This document shows, piece by piece, positions 1 through 8,457 of a stretch of DNA of 64,000 nt; position 1 is the first letter of the stretch; every line of letters starts with the position of its first letter. The DNA is from Nakamurella deserti (GTDB lineage: Bacteria > Actinomycetota > Actinomycetes > Mycobacteriales > Nakamurellaceae): contig NZ_QCXS01000002.1 in the NCBI RefSeq assembly GCF_003260015.1, forward strand, positions 248,001 through 312,000, read 5' to 3'. The notes below the pieces were generated by a model that saw only the letters and a list, made by a program, of their open reading frames with translations, ran no database searches and was not told the origin of the DNA. The position numbers and the translations under genes were made by a program.

Positions 1-147
1 GATCGACTGCTGCACCTCTCCACCTTCGGGAGCGACGGTCGGGCGAGTGACCACAAGTCAAGTCAGAGCCTCCAGCTCGAGGCGGTCCGAGCTCAGGAGC
101 TGGTCGACGTCATCGAGGACGCGTTTCCGGGCACCAGGCGTCGTTGA
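1..147 (+). CDS. C-terminal 48 residues of an unidentified protein (5' truncated by window edge)
   Basis: Frame 1 is open from the first base to a TGA at 145-147. The stop overlaps the ATG of the cytosine methyltransferase (TGATG), so the two are probably translationally coupled. The visible residues end in a charged helix-like stretch (AQELVDVIEDAFPG) and give no family identification. Because it is coupled to a C5 methyltransferase it could be the partner of a restriction-modification unit, but that rests on position only. Confidence 0.55.
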   Translation, partial: DRLLHLSTFGSDGRASDHKSSQSLQLEAVRAQELVDVIEDAFPGTRRR

Positions 148-1319
148 TGCCAGCTCAGCCCCTTCAGACCCTGTCGCTGTTCAGCGGCATCGGCGGTATC
201 GAGGTTGGGTTGGCGGAAGCCGGGGCAGCCGAGATCAGCGGATTTGTCGACAGTTGGGCCTCTGCGCGGTCCGTGCTCACGGACCGATTCCCAGGTGTCC
301 CTGTAGGTACTGACGTTTCCGAACTCGAAAATCTCGGAGGCGCAGATCTGGTCACGGCCGGGTTCCCTTGTACCGATCTCAGTCAGGCAGGCCGTACGCG
401 GGGTCTCGCCGGGGACGCCTCCAGCCTGGTTTTGAAGGTCCTCGAGCTGGTAGACCGCGATCGCCCAGCCTGGCTGATGCTCGAGAACGTCCCGAATCTG
501 CTTCATCTCGGTGGGGGCAGTGCCATATCGCCGATCGTCGATTCTCTCGAGGACAGCGGCTACTCATGGGCGTACAGGGTGGTGGACAGCCGGTTCACCG
601 GTCTGGCACAGCGGAGGAGGCGCGTGATCCTCCTGGCTTCGAACGTACGTGATCCTGCACCGATGTTGCTGGCCGAGGATTCTGGTCCGCCCGTTGGCGA
701 TCAGGGGGTGACTGCCTACGGATTCTCGTGGACGGAAGGTAACCGGGGTGTCGGTTGGGCACCCGGTGCTGTACCGACGATCAAGGGCGGTACAACGCAG
801 AGGGTCGCGAGCCCGCCGGCTGTGTGGCTCCCCGGTGCGGAGCTGCGTCATCAGATCGTCCGACCGAGCATCGAGTCGGTGGAGGTCCTTCAGGGGTTCT
901 CACCGGGGTGGACGTCCGTGGCGCCAGTGCGGGACAGATGGAAGTTGGTCGGCAATGCCGTCAGTACGCGCGTCGCGAGGTGGGTCGCTGATCGGCTTGC
1001 GCTTCGGGACCGTCCGATCGACTCCGTCTGGCCAGAAGAACTGCTCGTCGACGGGGCCAGGTGGCCGAGCGCGGCCCGCGGCGCTGATGGCAAACGTTGG
1101 AAGGTGATCGCATCTGAGTACCCCCAAACGCCCAGCTCAGGAGAGCATCAAGATCTCCTGACGGTGCTGAAGACGCATGGCGCTCAGCCGCTCTCGCTCC
1201 GTGCCACCAAGGGATTCCGCGACAGACTGATCCGGAGCCGGCTGACTTTCTCTGACGAGTTCTTGGCTTCCTTGAACGATCACATCGTTGCCTACTCTGA
1301 CGATCGATCTTCGGGATAG
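147..1319 (+). CDS. dcm: DNA (cytosine-5-)-methyltransferase
   Basis: A 390-residue C5-cytosine DNA methyltransferase that transfers methyl groups from S-adenosylmethionine to a target cytosine. The motifs are in canonical order: motif I LFSGIGGIEVG (about 11-21), catalytic Pro-Cys in GFPCTDLSQAG (Cys about 75), ENV in LMLENVPN (Glu about 113), QRRRRV (motif VIII), and motifs IX/X ending in WKLVGNAVS. The variable target-recognition region lies between VIII and IX and is short. I chose ATG 147, which overlaps the upstream stop; a TTG at 144 is also in frame. It faces vsr convergently, which fits Vsr repairing T:G mismatches made by deamination of this enzyme's product. It may also serve as an extra modification enzyme for the adjacent DISARM operon; the recognition site cannot be read from sequence. 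Confidence 0.93.
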   Translation: MPAQPLQTLSLFSGIGGIEVGLAEAGAAEISGFVDSWASARSVLTDRFPGVPVGTDVSELENLGGADLVTAGFPCTDLSQAGRTRGLAGDASSLVLKVLELVDRDRPAWLMLENVPNLLHLGGGSAISPIVDSLEDSGYSWAYRVVDSRFTGLAQRRRRVILLASNVRDPAPMLLAEDSGPPVGDQGVTAYGFSWTEGNRGVGWAPGAVPTIKGGTTQRVASPPAVWLPGAELRHQIVRPSIESVEVLQGFSPGWTSVAPVRDRWKLVGNAVSTRVARWVADRLALRDRPIDSVWPEELLVDGARWPSAARGADGKRWKVIASEYPQTPSSGEHQDLLTVLKTHGAQPLSLRATKGFRDRLIRSRLTFSDEFLASLNDHIVAYSDDRSSG

Positions 1320-1409
1320 TCAAGTGGCGCAGCTCGAAGCCAGATACTGCCCACCCGATTCGCGGGATGCGTGATCTCGCGCTGCAGGGACCTGTTGATG
1401 ACGTCGAGC

Positions 1410-1835
1410 TCAGCGACGTGCATCGAGGACAGACTCCAGTCGCTCGACCGCGTGTTCGACCGTTTCATGCTCCCAAATTCTCACGACGGCCCATCCGAGT
1501 GACTCCAGAGCTGCAGTGTTCCTCGCATCCCGAGCGATGTTTGCCATCAGCTTTTCGGCCCACCACGAAGCGTTGTTCTTGGGTGCAGTCGCGTGGAGTG
1601 GGCAACCATGCCAGAAGCATCCATCAACGAAAATGGTCACCTTGCGTCTCGTGAAAACAAGGTCGCCTCGGCATCGGAGCGATTGCTCGGCGCGGTAATC
1701 TACTCGATACCTGTGACCGCGAGCGTGCAGCTGGCGTCGTATTGATAGCTCCAATTTGGTGTCTCGACGTCGCTGCGCACGCATTCGGCGGCGCACGATC
1801 TCGTCGAGCGGTTGAGGCCCGGACGGCTTCGTCAC
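1410..1835 (-). CDS. vsr: Very short patch repair (Vsr) endonuclease
   Basis: A 141-residue Vsr-type nuclease that nicks 5' of the T in T:G mismatches created by deamination of 5-methylcytosine. It shows the family signature FVDGCFWHGCP, the catalytic-region Asp in RGDLVF, an N-terminal basic helix ending in DTKLELSIRRQLHARG, and the C-terminal GWAVVRIWEHE. I chose GTG 1835 because GGGAGG lies just upstream and it gives the usual family length; the open frame runs further to 1889 but crosses a tandem repeat. It lies 106 bp downstream of drmC on the same strand and converges on the cytosine methyltransferase. Confidence 0.93.
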   Translation of the reverse strand: MTKPSGPQPLDEIVRRRMRAQRRRDTKLELSIRRQLHARGHRYRVDYRAEQSLRCRGDLVFTRRKVTIFVDGCFWHGCPLHATAPKNNASWWAEKLMANIARDARNTAALESLGWAVVRIWEHETVEHAVERLESVLDARR

Positions 1836-1852
1836 GCGATCCCTCCCACTTG

Positions 1853-1898
1853 TACCGATTGACACCTGACCAAGTATACCGATTGACACCTGACCAAG
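1853..1898 (-). repeat. Two tandem 24-bp direct repeats in the vsr leader
   Basis: On the minus strand the block reads TTGGTCAGGTGTCAATCGG plus a few bases, twice, with 22 identical bases per copy and a 24-bp period. It lies between drmC and the vsr start. A TATACT hexamer sits at the junction of the copies, so the block may hold a vsr promoter with a repeated operator, but the -35 spacing is not good. Confidence 0.85.
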
Positions 1899-1941
1899 CC
1901 TGTATCAGCGCCGAGTCGACCGCCGACGTTGCTGCCCACTT

Positions 1942-2652
1942 TCAATGGGCGTCGTAATCCACGAGAATCCCGTTCTGACGCAGCAATTCCAAGTGGGTGC
2001 GCAACGCGCGGGCCACGTTCGGGTCAGAGCTGTGGACACCGCACTCCAGACTGCGGTGAGCAGCTGCGGAGGAGAAATTCGCACTGGTCACGAAAGACAC
2101 GCTGTCATCAACGGTGATCAGCTTGGAATGCTGGATCGCCCACGAGCCGTCCTCCGGCTCGGAGAGTGTCCACATCCGTGCTTTCGGGAGAACGGCCCTC
2201 ACCATGGTCGCGTGGTCACTGCGCTCTCTGGTGTCCACGACAACGGTCAGTGCAACTCCCCGGTTGCTGGCGTTGGCGAGTGCAACGAGGTGCGGTGAGT
2301 ACTGGCCCGCAGAGTAAGTTGCTGCATAGATTGCGACCTGAGCGTTGTTGATGAGATCGAGTGCCGCCAGAGTCGTTCTACCTTCACCTCCAGGTACACG
2401 TGGTGAAGTCCAGACCAGATCCGGCCGTACCGTTCGAGGAACAGCAGCGATGCCGTCCAAGACCGCGGCAGCGCGGAAGACGTCACCGCTGTCGGCCACG
2501 AGCTCAGCGAGCAGCACCTTGACTTCGGCACGGTTCGGCGGGAAAGCGCGTTTGGCAGCGAGGTGAGCGAGCTTCCGTTGCCGGAGTTCTGCGGCGATTC
2601 GTCCGGCCTCATCAGCGCCTAACAGGGCACCGAGCCTTGTGATCGCCGACAT
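1942..2652 (-). CDS. drmC: DISARM protein DrmC, phospholipase D-like
   Basis: A 236-residue protein of the phospholipase D superfamily with one HxK...D signature: HSKLITVDD near residue 171, followed by NFSS. DrmC is the PLD-like component of DISARM anti-phage systems, where it is reported to be dispensable for some phages. The longer open frame back to 2874 overlaps drmB; ATG 2652 is preferred because it begins one base after the drmB stop (TGAGATG), the arrangement expected for a coupled operon. N-terminal residues are alanine and arginine rich. It is the last drm gene before vsr. Confidence 0.88.
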   Translation of the reverse strand: MSAITRLGALLGADEAGRIAAELRQRKLAHLAAKRAFPPNRAEVKVLLAELVADSGDVFRAAAVLDGIAAVPRTVRPDLVWTSPRVPGGEGRTTLAALDLINNAQVAIYAATYSAGQYSPHLVALANASNRGVALTVVVDTRERSDHATMVRAVLPKARMWTLSEPEDGSWAIQHSKLITVDDSVSFVTSANFSSAAAHRSLECGVHSSDPNVARALRTHLELLRQNGILVDYDAH

Positions 2653-2653
2653 C

Positions 2654-4759
2654 TCAGCGCACCTCGACCATGGACTCCAGGAAGCCCGGAGTACGGACCG
2701 TCGGGTCAGTAGGAAGACCGAGCAAGAGACGGCGGTCGAGGAACCGGTTGGTCCGCTCACAGCTCGTTTCGCTGAGGAACAAGCAAAAGTGGCACGCCGC
2801 GCCATGCAGGAACTCCTCCTTGCCCGTTGGCACTCGGTGCGAACAGATCGGATCCGAGGAGCACCGCTGACCACGACGGAGCGCGTCGAAGACGATCTTT
2901 TCGAGCTTGTCGGGCCGGGCGAGAGCGACGAGCCCGCCGAGTGTGCCTTCGCTGTCGGACGCAGTGGTGCTGATCAGCAACCCCGCAGCGGGCTCATGGT
3001 CTGCGTCGCCCGGCCAGGCGTAGACCCGCTCGGTCAAGCTTGCCGATCCGTAGCCGCTCGACATCGCAGCCTCTCGGATCAACAGATGGGACAAAGTGTG
3101 GATGGCCCAATACCGCGGTGCGGGAAATCGCGAGTCGGGGTTGATGTCACCGGCAGTCTTGCTGGTGCGCCGTCGGAAGTTGCGATCGTGGGCCCGGCGG
3201 AAGGCTTCCCACACCGGCAGGCCCAGGACGCCGCCCTCCCATGCTGCCATGCGCTCCTCAGAAAACTGGATGAAGACGCCTTCGCCTCGGTCCTCAGTTG
3301 CCGGGACCCAGGTTGGCTTGCCATTGCGGGCCAGTGGAGCGACTCTTGTCGCCGCGTCATCGATACGGTCAAGCGCGTCGATACGAGTGAACCCGATGAA
3401 GGCGTTCACCTTCTTGAGCTTTTCGACCGCGACGACTTCAGCGATGGGTCCCGTGAGGTGACCGGCAACATCCCGGCGTAGTGCCCTGAAATCGGGTGAT
3501 CCGCTGTGCCGCGTGTACTTCTTGTGATCGGTCAGAACGGTCCACTCGGGTGCAAGGATCGTCCGTGGATCGGTGCGCCTGACCGCTTCGACAACGGGGG
3601 GTTCGATCTCGCCCCGAGCAAGGAGAATTGCTTCCCAGAGGACCTCGTCGGTGACAGCTGCGAGCTCGTCGGTCTTGACCGCCATCGCGACCAATTTGCG
3701 GAACATTTTCAGCTCGCCGGGTCCTGACACGTCACCAAGAGTCTCTTTGTCCAGAGCTTGCAAAATCGGCACCAGATCTGCAGCCGACGCAGCCTCCTCG
3801 CGGGGGAGTGCCAGCAAGCTCAGTGTGGAAGAGAACCACTGGTTCGCTGCACCCAGCATCATCAACTTTCCTGGCTGTGTGCACGGGTAGAACGCGTCCA
3901 GGTGCGGGTGTCTTCCGCGGCAATTGGGGAGCTTGTCCCCAGCCTTGGGGCCTGTCGCCTCGAGCATGCCGCGCTGTGCGTTGTTGCATGACGTGCACAT
4001 GATCTGGACGTCCGGACCGAGGTTGCTCTTCCACTCACGCATCCGCAGGCGGGGGAATGGGCCACTCGGACATGAACCACCGCGATGCACCCAAGCTACA
4101 TAAGGGAATTCGTCGAGGTGTCCGTTGACGCAAGCGATGAGGTAACGGGCTGGAACTGCAGGTTGCGGGGTCGCCTTGCGCTTTGTCGCTGTCTTTGCTT
4201 GACCAGCCCAACCAGTACATGACTTGTGTTCGAACTGCGCCTGATCCGGACGAAATCTATTCGTGTTCGTGTACGCGAACTGCTCGTTCGACACCGGCGC
4301 CAGTAACCCGCACCCAGTGCAACGGAGCCACTGCGGGAAAATCCTCCCCGGAATGCCCAGATCGACGGCGTCGCCTGCACTGTGCCCCTTCTCCTCCGGG
4401 GCCCACGGTGGTTTTCGAAGCTGCGCAACCTGGTTGCCGATGTGTGACCGGACCAACTCGAGCAATCGCGGTTCGAGCACGGTGTCAACTGGGCCGGGCC
4501 GTCTGGCGTAGATCGGCTCCCAAGCGTCGATTCCATGCGGCATCACGGCTAGGTGGGGTAGGTCGACCGTCGCGCCGATGCCGTTGGTGTAGAGCAAGGC
4601 CGAAGGCCTGACAGATCCAACGCGTGCCCGGTTTTTGGGCTTGTTCGTTTCGACGTCCTGGATTGGATCTAGAAGCTCCACGCTCGAGACAACAGGCTCT
4701 GGCGGTGTGAGCGTTGCTCCGAGGTCGGCCTCTTGTGCAACCGCGGTTGGTTCACTCAC
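2654..4759 (-). CDS. drmB: DISARM protein DrmB (DUF1998)
   Basis: A 701-residue DrmB. The C-terminal DUF1998 region (about 570-700) carries a cysteine-rich metal-binding pattern with CSHRVPTG and HGAACHFCLFLSETSC; an earlier cluster has CTGCGLLAP and CTSCNNAQRG. DrmB partners DrmA, the complex that in studied DISARM systems loads on DNA with 5' ends. I chose GTG 4759, which overlaps the drmA stop (GTGA), over the longer frame to 4948, whose extra residues lie within drmA in another frame. The downstream drmC begins one base after its stop. Confidence 0.9.
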   Translation of the reverse strand: MSEPTAVAQEADLGATLTPPEPVVSSVELLDPIQDVETNKPKNRARVGSVRPSALLYTNGIGATVDLPHLAVMPHGIDAWEPIYARRPGPVDTVLEPRLLELVRSHIGNQVAQLRKPPWAPEEKGHSAGDAVDLGIPGRIFPQWLRCTGCGLLAPVSNEQFAYTNTNRFRPDQAQFEHKSCTGWAGQAKTATKRKATPQPAVPARYLIACVNGHLDEFPYVAWVHRGGSCPSGPFPRLRMREWKSNLGPDVQIMCTSCNNAQRGMLEATGPKAGDKLPNCRGRHPHLDAFYPCTQPGKLMMLGAANQWFSSTLSLLALPREEAASAADLVPILQALDKETLGDVSGPGELKMFRKLVAMAVKTDELAAVTDEVLWEAILLARGEIEPPVVEAVRRTDPRTILAPEWTVLTDHKKYTRHSGSPDFRALRRDVAGHLTGPIAEVVAVEKLKKVNAFIGFTRIDALDRIDDAATRVAPLARNGKPTWVPATEDRGEGVFIQFSEERMAAWEGGVLGLPVWEAFRRAHDRNFRRRTSKTAGDINPDSRFPAPRYWAIHTLSHLLIREAAMSSGYGSASLTERVYAWPGDADHEPAAGLLISTTASDSEGTLGGLVALARPDKLEKIVFDALRRGQRCSSDPICSHRVPTGKEEFLHGAACHFCLFLSETSCERTNRFLDRRLLLGLPTDPTVRTPGFLESMVEVR

Positions 4760-7700
4760 GGCTTGTTCGCCCCCAACGGAAATGACCAGCTCGGACTGTC
4801 GATCGGCTCCTTGAACGCGAGACGCTGGGGGCTCGGACTCACCAGCAGGTTGATCTCCGGTTGGACCTCGCGCATCGAGTTGGCCACCACGAACACCTGG
4901 TCGGCCGGCTGCGGAACCTGATCTTCCGGACTGATCAGCAGCGGCCACGTCACCTTGTTTTTCGGCTTGCGTTCGTAGACGAGGGCGCCCTGGACTCCGG
5001 AGGCCTTCTCATACCAACGGTCTTTCCGCTGCAGGAGCTTCCCGCGCATTCGTTCCGCGGATGCGATGTCGTCGACAGCCGGTTCTGCTCGATCGATGAG
5101 TTGCTCGATCAGTTGCTCCACTGCTGCGAGACCACTCAGGATCTGGCCGGCGCCTACTTCTGCGGACATGGAGGAGGTTCCGCCGGCTGCCTGGGTGACA
5201 CGTGTGACGCTGACCAATACCCCGGTGAGGCCTCGCTCCATTGCCGTTTCCGAGTAGGGGGTGACACTGAGCGCCTCGACCTGGGCGTAGAAGGTCTCGT
5301 GATAGTGGCGGAACTGCTCGAAGTGCGCCATATCTCGTGGTCGCGACCAGTTCGCGAGCGACACGACCAAACCTGGCTTGGAAGCATCGCGGCCGACCCG
5401 AGACGACGCTTGGATGTACTCAGCTGTGTTCTTCGGCTGACCGACGACCATCATCAACCCGAGCCGAGGTACGTCCACGCCGACCTGGAGCATCGAGGTG
5501 GCCAACACGACGTCGTACGGTTTGACCCCCCACGGCTCGGTTGGCTTACCGGAGTCGCGCAGCACAGCATTTCGTTTCCTGAACTCATCCCTGCCCCTGG
5601 TGCTCCAACGGTCTGCGGTGAACGGGAGGGACAACTTGTCGAGAGTCTTCGAGATGTCCTCGGCGGATATGCGAGACGTGAGTTCGCCGATCTCGAGCCG
5701 CTCCCAGTCGTTGGTGCGTCGAGGGAATGGCTCGGTGTTGCCGGTGACACGAGTCGTGACGTCGTCATCGAGGTAGCGCCGCATACCGGCCAGCTCTCGG
5801 GTGGCCGAGAAATATCCGACCGTCGTGAGATAGGGGTCCGCAGCATCGCCGTGATCGTCGAAGAGCTTCTGCCCGGCGAGGAGTAGCACCTCAGCGAGGC
5901 GGATCTCGGCCAGTGTGAGCCGGATGCCGTGTGCGCAAACACCGAGATACTTACGTCCGGGATCGGCATCGGACACAGTCTTTTCCTTAGAGAAAAATGT
6001 GTCCCTGACGTCGAGAACTTGTGGTGGGAATACGTCGACACCACGGCCGTACAGTGCTTGGACCTGGCCTTCGGCGTTCCGTACTGTAGCTGTCGACGCA
6101 ATAATGAGCGGGCGGACGGTCAGCCCGTTCCGGCGATAGGACGACAACAGGTCCACAGCGTTCTCGAAGAGGCCGACAGCCGTACCCAACGCGCCGGTAA
6201 TCAGGTGCAGCTCGTCTTGGATGATCAGGTCCGGCGGTCGTAAGCGCGCGACCTTCTGGACTGTGACCTTGGGGTAGGTGACGCCACTCTCGACTTTGGC
6301 GTTGTGTGACGCACCGGAGCAGCCACCCTGCGAGTCGGGGTGACGATAGCCATGACGCGGACACCACTCCGCCACATAACCGAACAGACTCGCTGCCTCG
6401 CCTTCTCGGGCGAGGCGCGCGAATTTGTCGACCGTGGCCAGCAAGAATGTCGGTGGGTTGCGATAGATCTCGTCATCGACCGTGATGATCGGCAACGCCC
6501 CGTCGGCGTCGCCGTCTTTCGAGAACGGACACAGCCCATGTCGCTCGCCGCAGAAGACCTCGATCCGCTCCGTGGTCTCGACTGCCCCCACATCTCGCTT
6601 GGGGTTGATCTTCTCGCCGCACCATGGGCAGCGCTGCAACTGCAGCACAGTGAGGCCATAGGCGCGCTGGCTGTCGTCGGCACGAACAGCCTTGACCTGA
6701 TCCCGTGCCGCGGTATACCGCTTGGGGCTCACCGCAGACCCCACCCAGAGGCCGATGCTGAACGGCTTGGCTCCCCAGGTTCCAGTGTCTTCCTGGCGAA
6801 TCAGTTCGGCTGCACAGACTAACGCCGCGGCCCGCTGAAATTGCTGAGACGTCAGTAACCGCAGCGTATAACGCATCAGGACCGCGACGCCGTCACCGCC
6901 GTCGAGAACACCGCTCTCGGTTTCGACCTTGCCCTGAAGTCGGCGCATGGCGAACACGTACGCGGCGAGGCCCAGGTAAGCCTCGGTCTTGCCGCCACCG
7001 GTCGGGAAGAACAACAATTCGACATTGGCGGCGTCGCCACTGCGGATCGCATGAGCGGGGTCGGTCAGTGCGGGGAGTTGCAGCAAGATGAAAGCGAGCT
7101 GAAAGGGCCGCCAAGATGCGGCTTTATCGCCGTCGGCCTCAATCTCTTTTATGGCGTCAGCGATGGACAAGCCCTCGTTCGCAGCGCGCTTCGCTGCGAT
7201 TTGGCTACGAATGCGCTGGTCGCGCATCGCGCGGTTCATGAATCGAAACGCTTGAAGCGCTTGGCCGCCGCGCTTCAGCAAGGCCACGCCTTCCCTCAGA
7301 CGATCCGCGACGACTTCAGCTTCGGCGATTGCCTCTGAGGCGATGACCTGAAGATGCTCAGGAAGATTCAAGGTGGCGTCGCGTTGCTCGTCGAGCCACG
7401 TCGAGTAGCCGTCGATCAGTGGCCCCAAGGCACCTTCGACGTCGGCAGCAGAGGTCTCGGCTAGTCGACGCATTAGCATGACCGCTGTTCCTGCTGAGCC
7501 AGCGATCGTCTGCGGAACGTCGGCCGTCGGAAGCCATGTCGTTTCCACTTTCGTCGCGCGGCGCACAGGATCGTCTGCTTGCACCCAGGTGACGGAACAG
7601 GTTCTACCGATGGCAAACTCAAGTCGGTGCCGGTACTGCAGGTCAAGCCGGCGCCGCTCCTCGTCAAGCTCGTCGTACCCACTGTCCAGCACGTCCCGAG

Positions 7701-8457
7701 TCGGTAGAAAAACCGGTTCGCCGTTGTTCGCTTCGACCTGGATCCTCGTCTGAAAGAGCCAGTCGCCGGGAGGTGCATCCATTCCGGTGACTCGGTCATT
7801 CGACAGGGCGAGCTCCACAATGATTCGATCCTTGAGCGGAAAGAGCTCGACCCGCAAAGACACGTCAGTGTCGAGTGGAAAGGGCTCCAGCGAGACGTAG
7901 TTATAATGTCCTGTAACGTCGACTTTCACGGTCTTCGCGCCTGGAATTCGGCGGGAATACAGGACCCGCCGACCTTCGGAGTTCTCCTGGCGGAAACCTT
8001 CGTAGCGACCCCAAGCAGCGTTGACCGCGAGCAATCCACAATCCAGGGGAACCTGAAAGCGAAGGCCCATTGCTGACGGGTGGGTCAAAGCCCCTTTAGG
8101 TCCCTCGTCACGATCCTCCGAATCATCCGCGTTGCCGGTCTCTTCATCCGTAATCACAGGGACTCCGCGTTGACCCGAAACTGCTGGATCGCCATCATTA
8201 ACGCCCAACCCAGTTTCGTTAGGGTTGCCTCCCTGGTCTGGGTCGGTGTCACTCCCTCTCGACGGCCCCGCTAAAGACGGATCAACTGTTACCGGCGCTA
8301 GGGCGCCCACTGCGTAACGACCGCGTGGAGTTCCCGCGATCTCTTCAGTGCTGCCACCCCGCGGCCCAAGCAGTTCTCTATTGATAAGCGTAATTAATTC
8401 GGATCTGACCACTGTGGATCTACGTTTAGTCATCGATTGTGTCCTCGACTCGCTCAT
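4756..8457 (-). CDS. drmA: DISARM helicase DrmA
   Basis: A 1,233-residue superfamily 2 helicase, the core subunit of DISARM. Walker A is FFPTGGGKTEAYLG (about 482-495), the DExH box is IIQDELHLITG (about 745), motif III is ASTATVR (about 790), and the C-terminal lobe has LQVGVDVPRLG and ASSRVGRD. Between the lobes lies a CPWCGEKINP...CGERHGLC zinc cluster. The N-terminal LLGPRGG segment is typical of the family. ATG 8457 overlaps the drmMI stop (ATGA); a second ATG at 8433 is possible. Confidence 0.92.
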   Translation of the reverse strand: MSESRTQSMTKRRSTVVRSELITLINRELLGPRGGSTEEIAGTPRGRYAVGALAPVTVDPSLAGPSRGSDTDPDQGGNPNETGLGVNDGDPAVSGQRGVPVITDEETGNADDSEDRDEGPKGALTHPSAMGLRFQVPLDCGLLAVNAAWGRYEGFRQENSEGRRVLYSRRIPGAKTVKVDVTGHYNYVSLEPFPLDTDVSLRVELFPLKDRIIVELALSNDRVTGMDAPPGDWLFQTRIQVEANNGEPVFLPTRDVLDSGYDELDEERRRLDLQYRHRLEFAIGRTCSVTWVQADDPVRRATKVETTWLPTADVPQTIAGSAGTAVMLMRRLAETSAADVEGALGPLIDGYSTWLDEQRDATLNLPEHLQVIASEAIAEAEVVADRLREGVALLKRGGQALQAFRFMNRAMRDQRIRSQIAAKRAANEGLSIADAIKEIEADGDKAASWRPFQLAFILLQLPALTDPAHAIRSGDAANVELLFFPTGGGKTEAYLGLAAYVFAMRRLQGKVETESGVLDGGDGVAVLMRYTLRLLTSQQFQRAAALVCAAELIRQEDTGTWGAKPFSIGLWVGSAVSPKRYTAARDQVKAVRADDSQRAYGLTVLQLQRCPWCGEKINPKRDVGAVETTERIEVFCGERHGLCPFSKDGDADGALPIITVDDEIYRNPPTFLLATVDKFARLAREGEAASLFGYVAEWCPRHGYRHPDSQGGCSGASHNAKVESGVTYPKVTVQKVARLRPPDLIIQDELHLITGALGTAVGLFENAVDLLSSYRRNGLTVRPLIIASTATVRNAEGQVQALYGRGVDVFPPQVLDVRDTFFSKEKTVSDADPGRKYLGVCAHGIRLTLAEIRLAEVLLLAGQKLFDDHGDAADPYLTTVGYFSATRELAGMRRYLDDDVTTRVTGNTEPFPRRTNDWERLEIGELTSRISAEDISKTLDKLSLPFTADRWSTRGRDEFRKRNAVLRDSGKPTEPWGVKPYDVVLATSMLQVGVDVPRLGLMMVVGQPKNTAEYIQASSRVGRDASKPGLVVSLANWSRPRDMAHFEQFRHYHETFYAQVEALSVTPYSETAMERGLTGVLVSVTRVTQAAGGTSSMSAEVGAGQILSGLAAVEQLIEQLIDRAEPAVDDIASAERMRGKLLQRKDRWYEKASGVQGALVYERKPKNKVTWPLLISPEDQVPQPADQVFVVANSMREVQPEINLLVSPSPQRLAFKEPIDSPSWSFPLGANKP

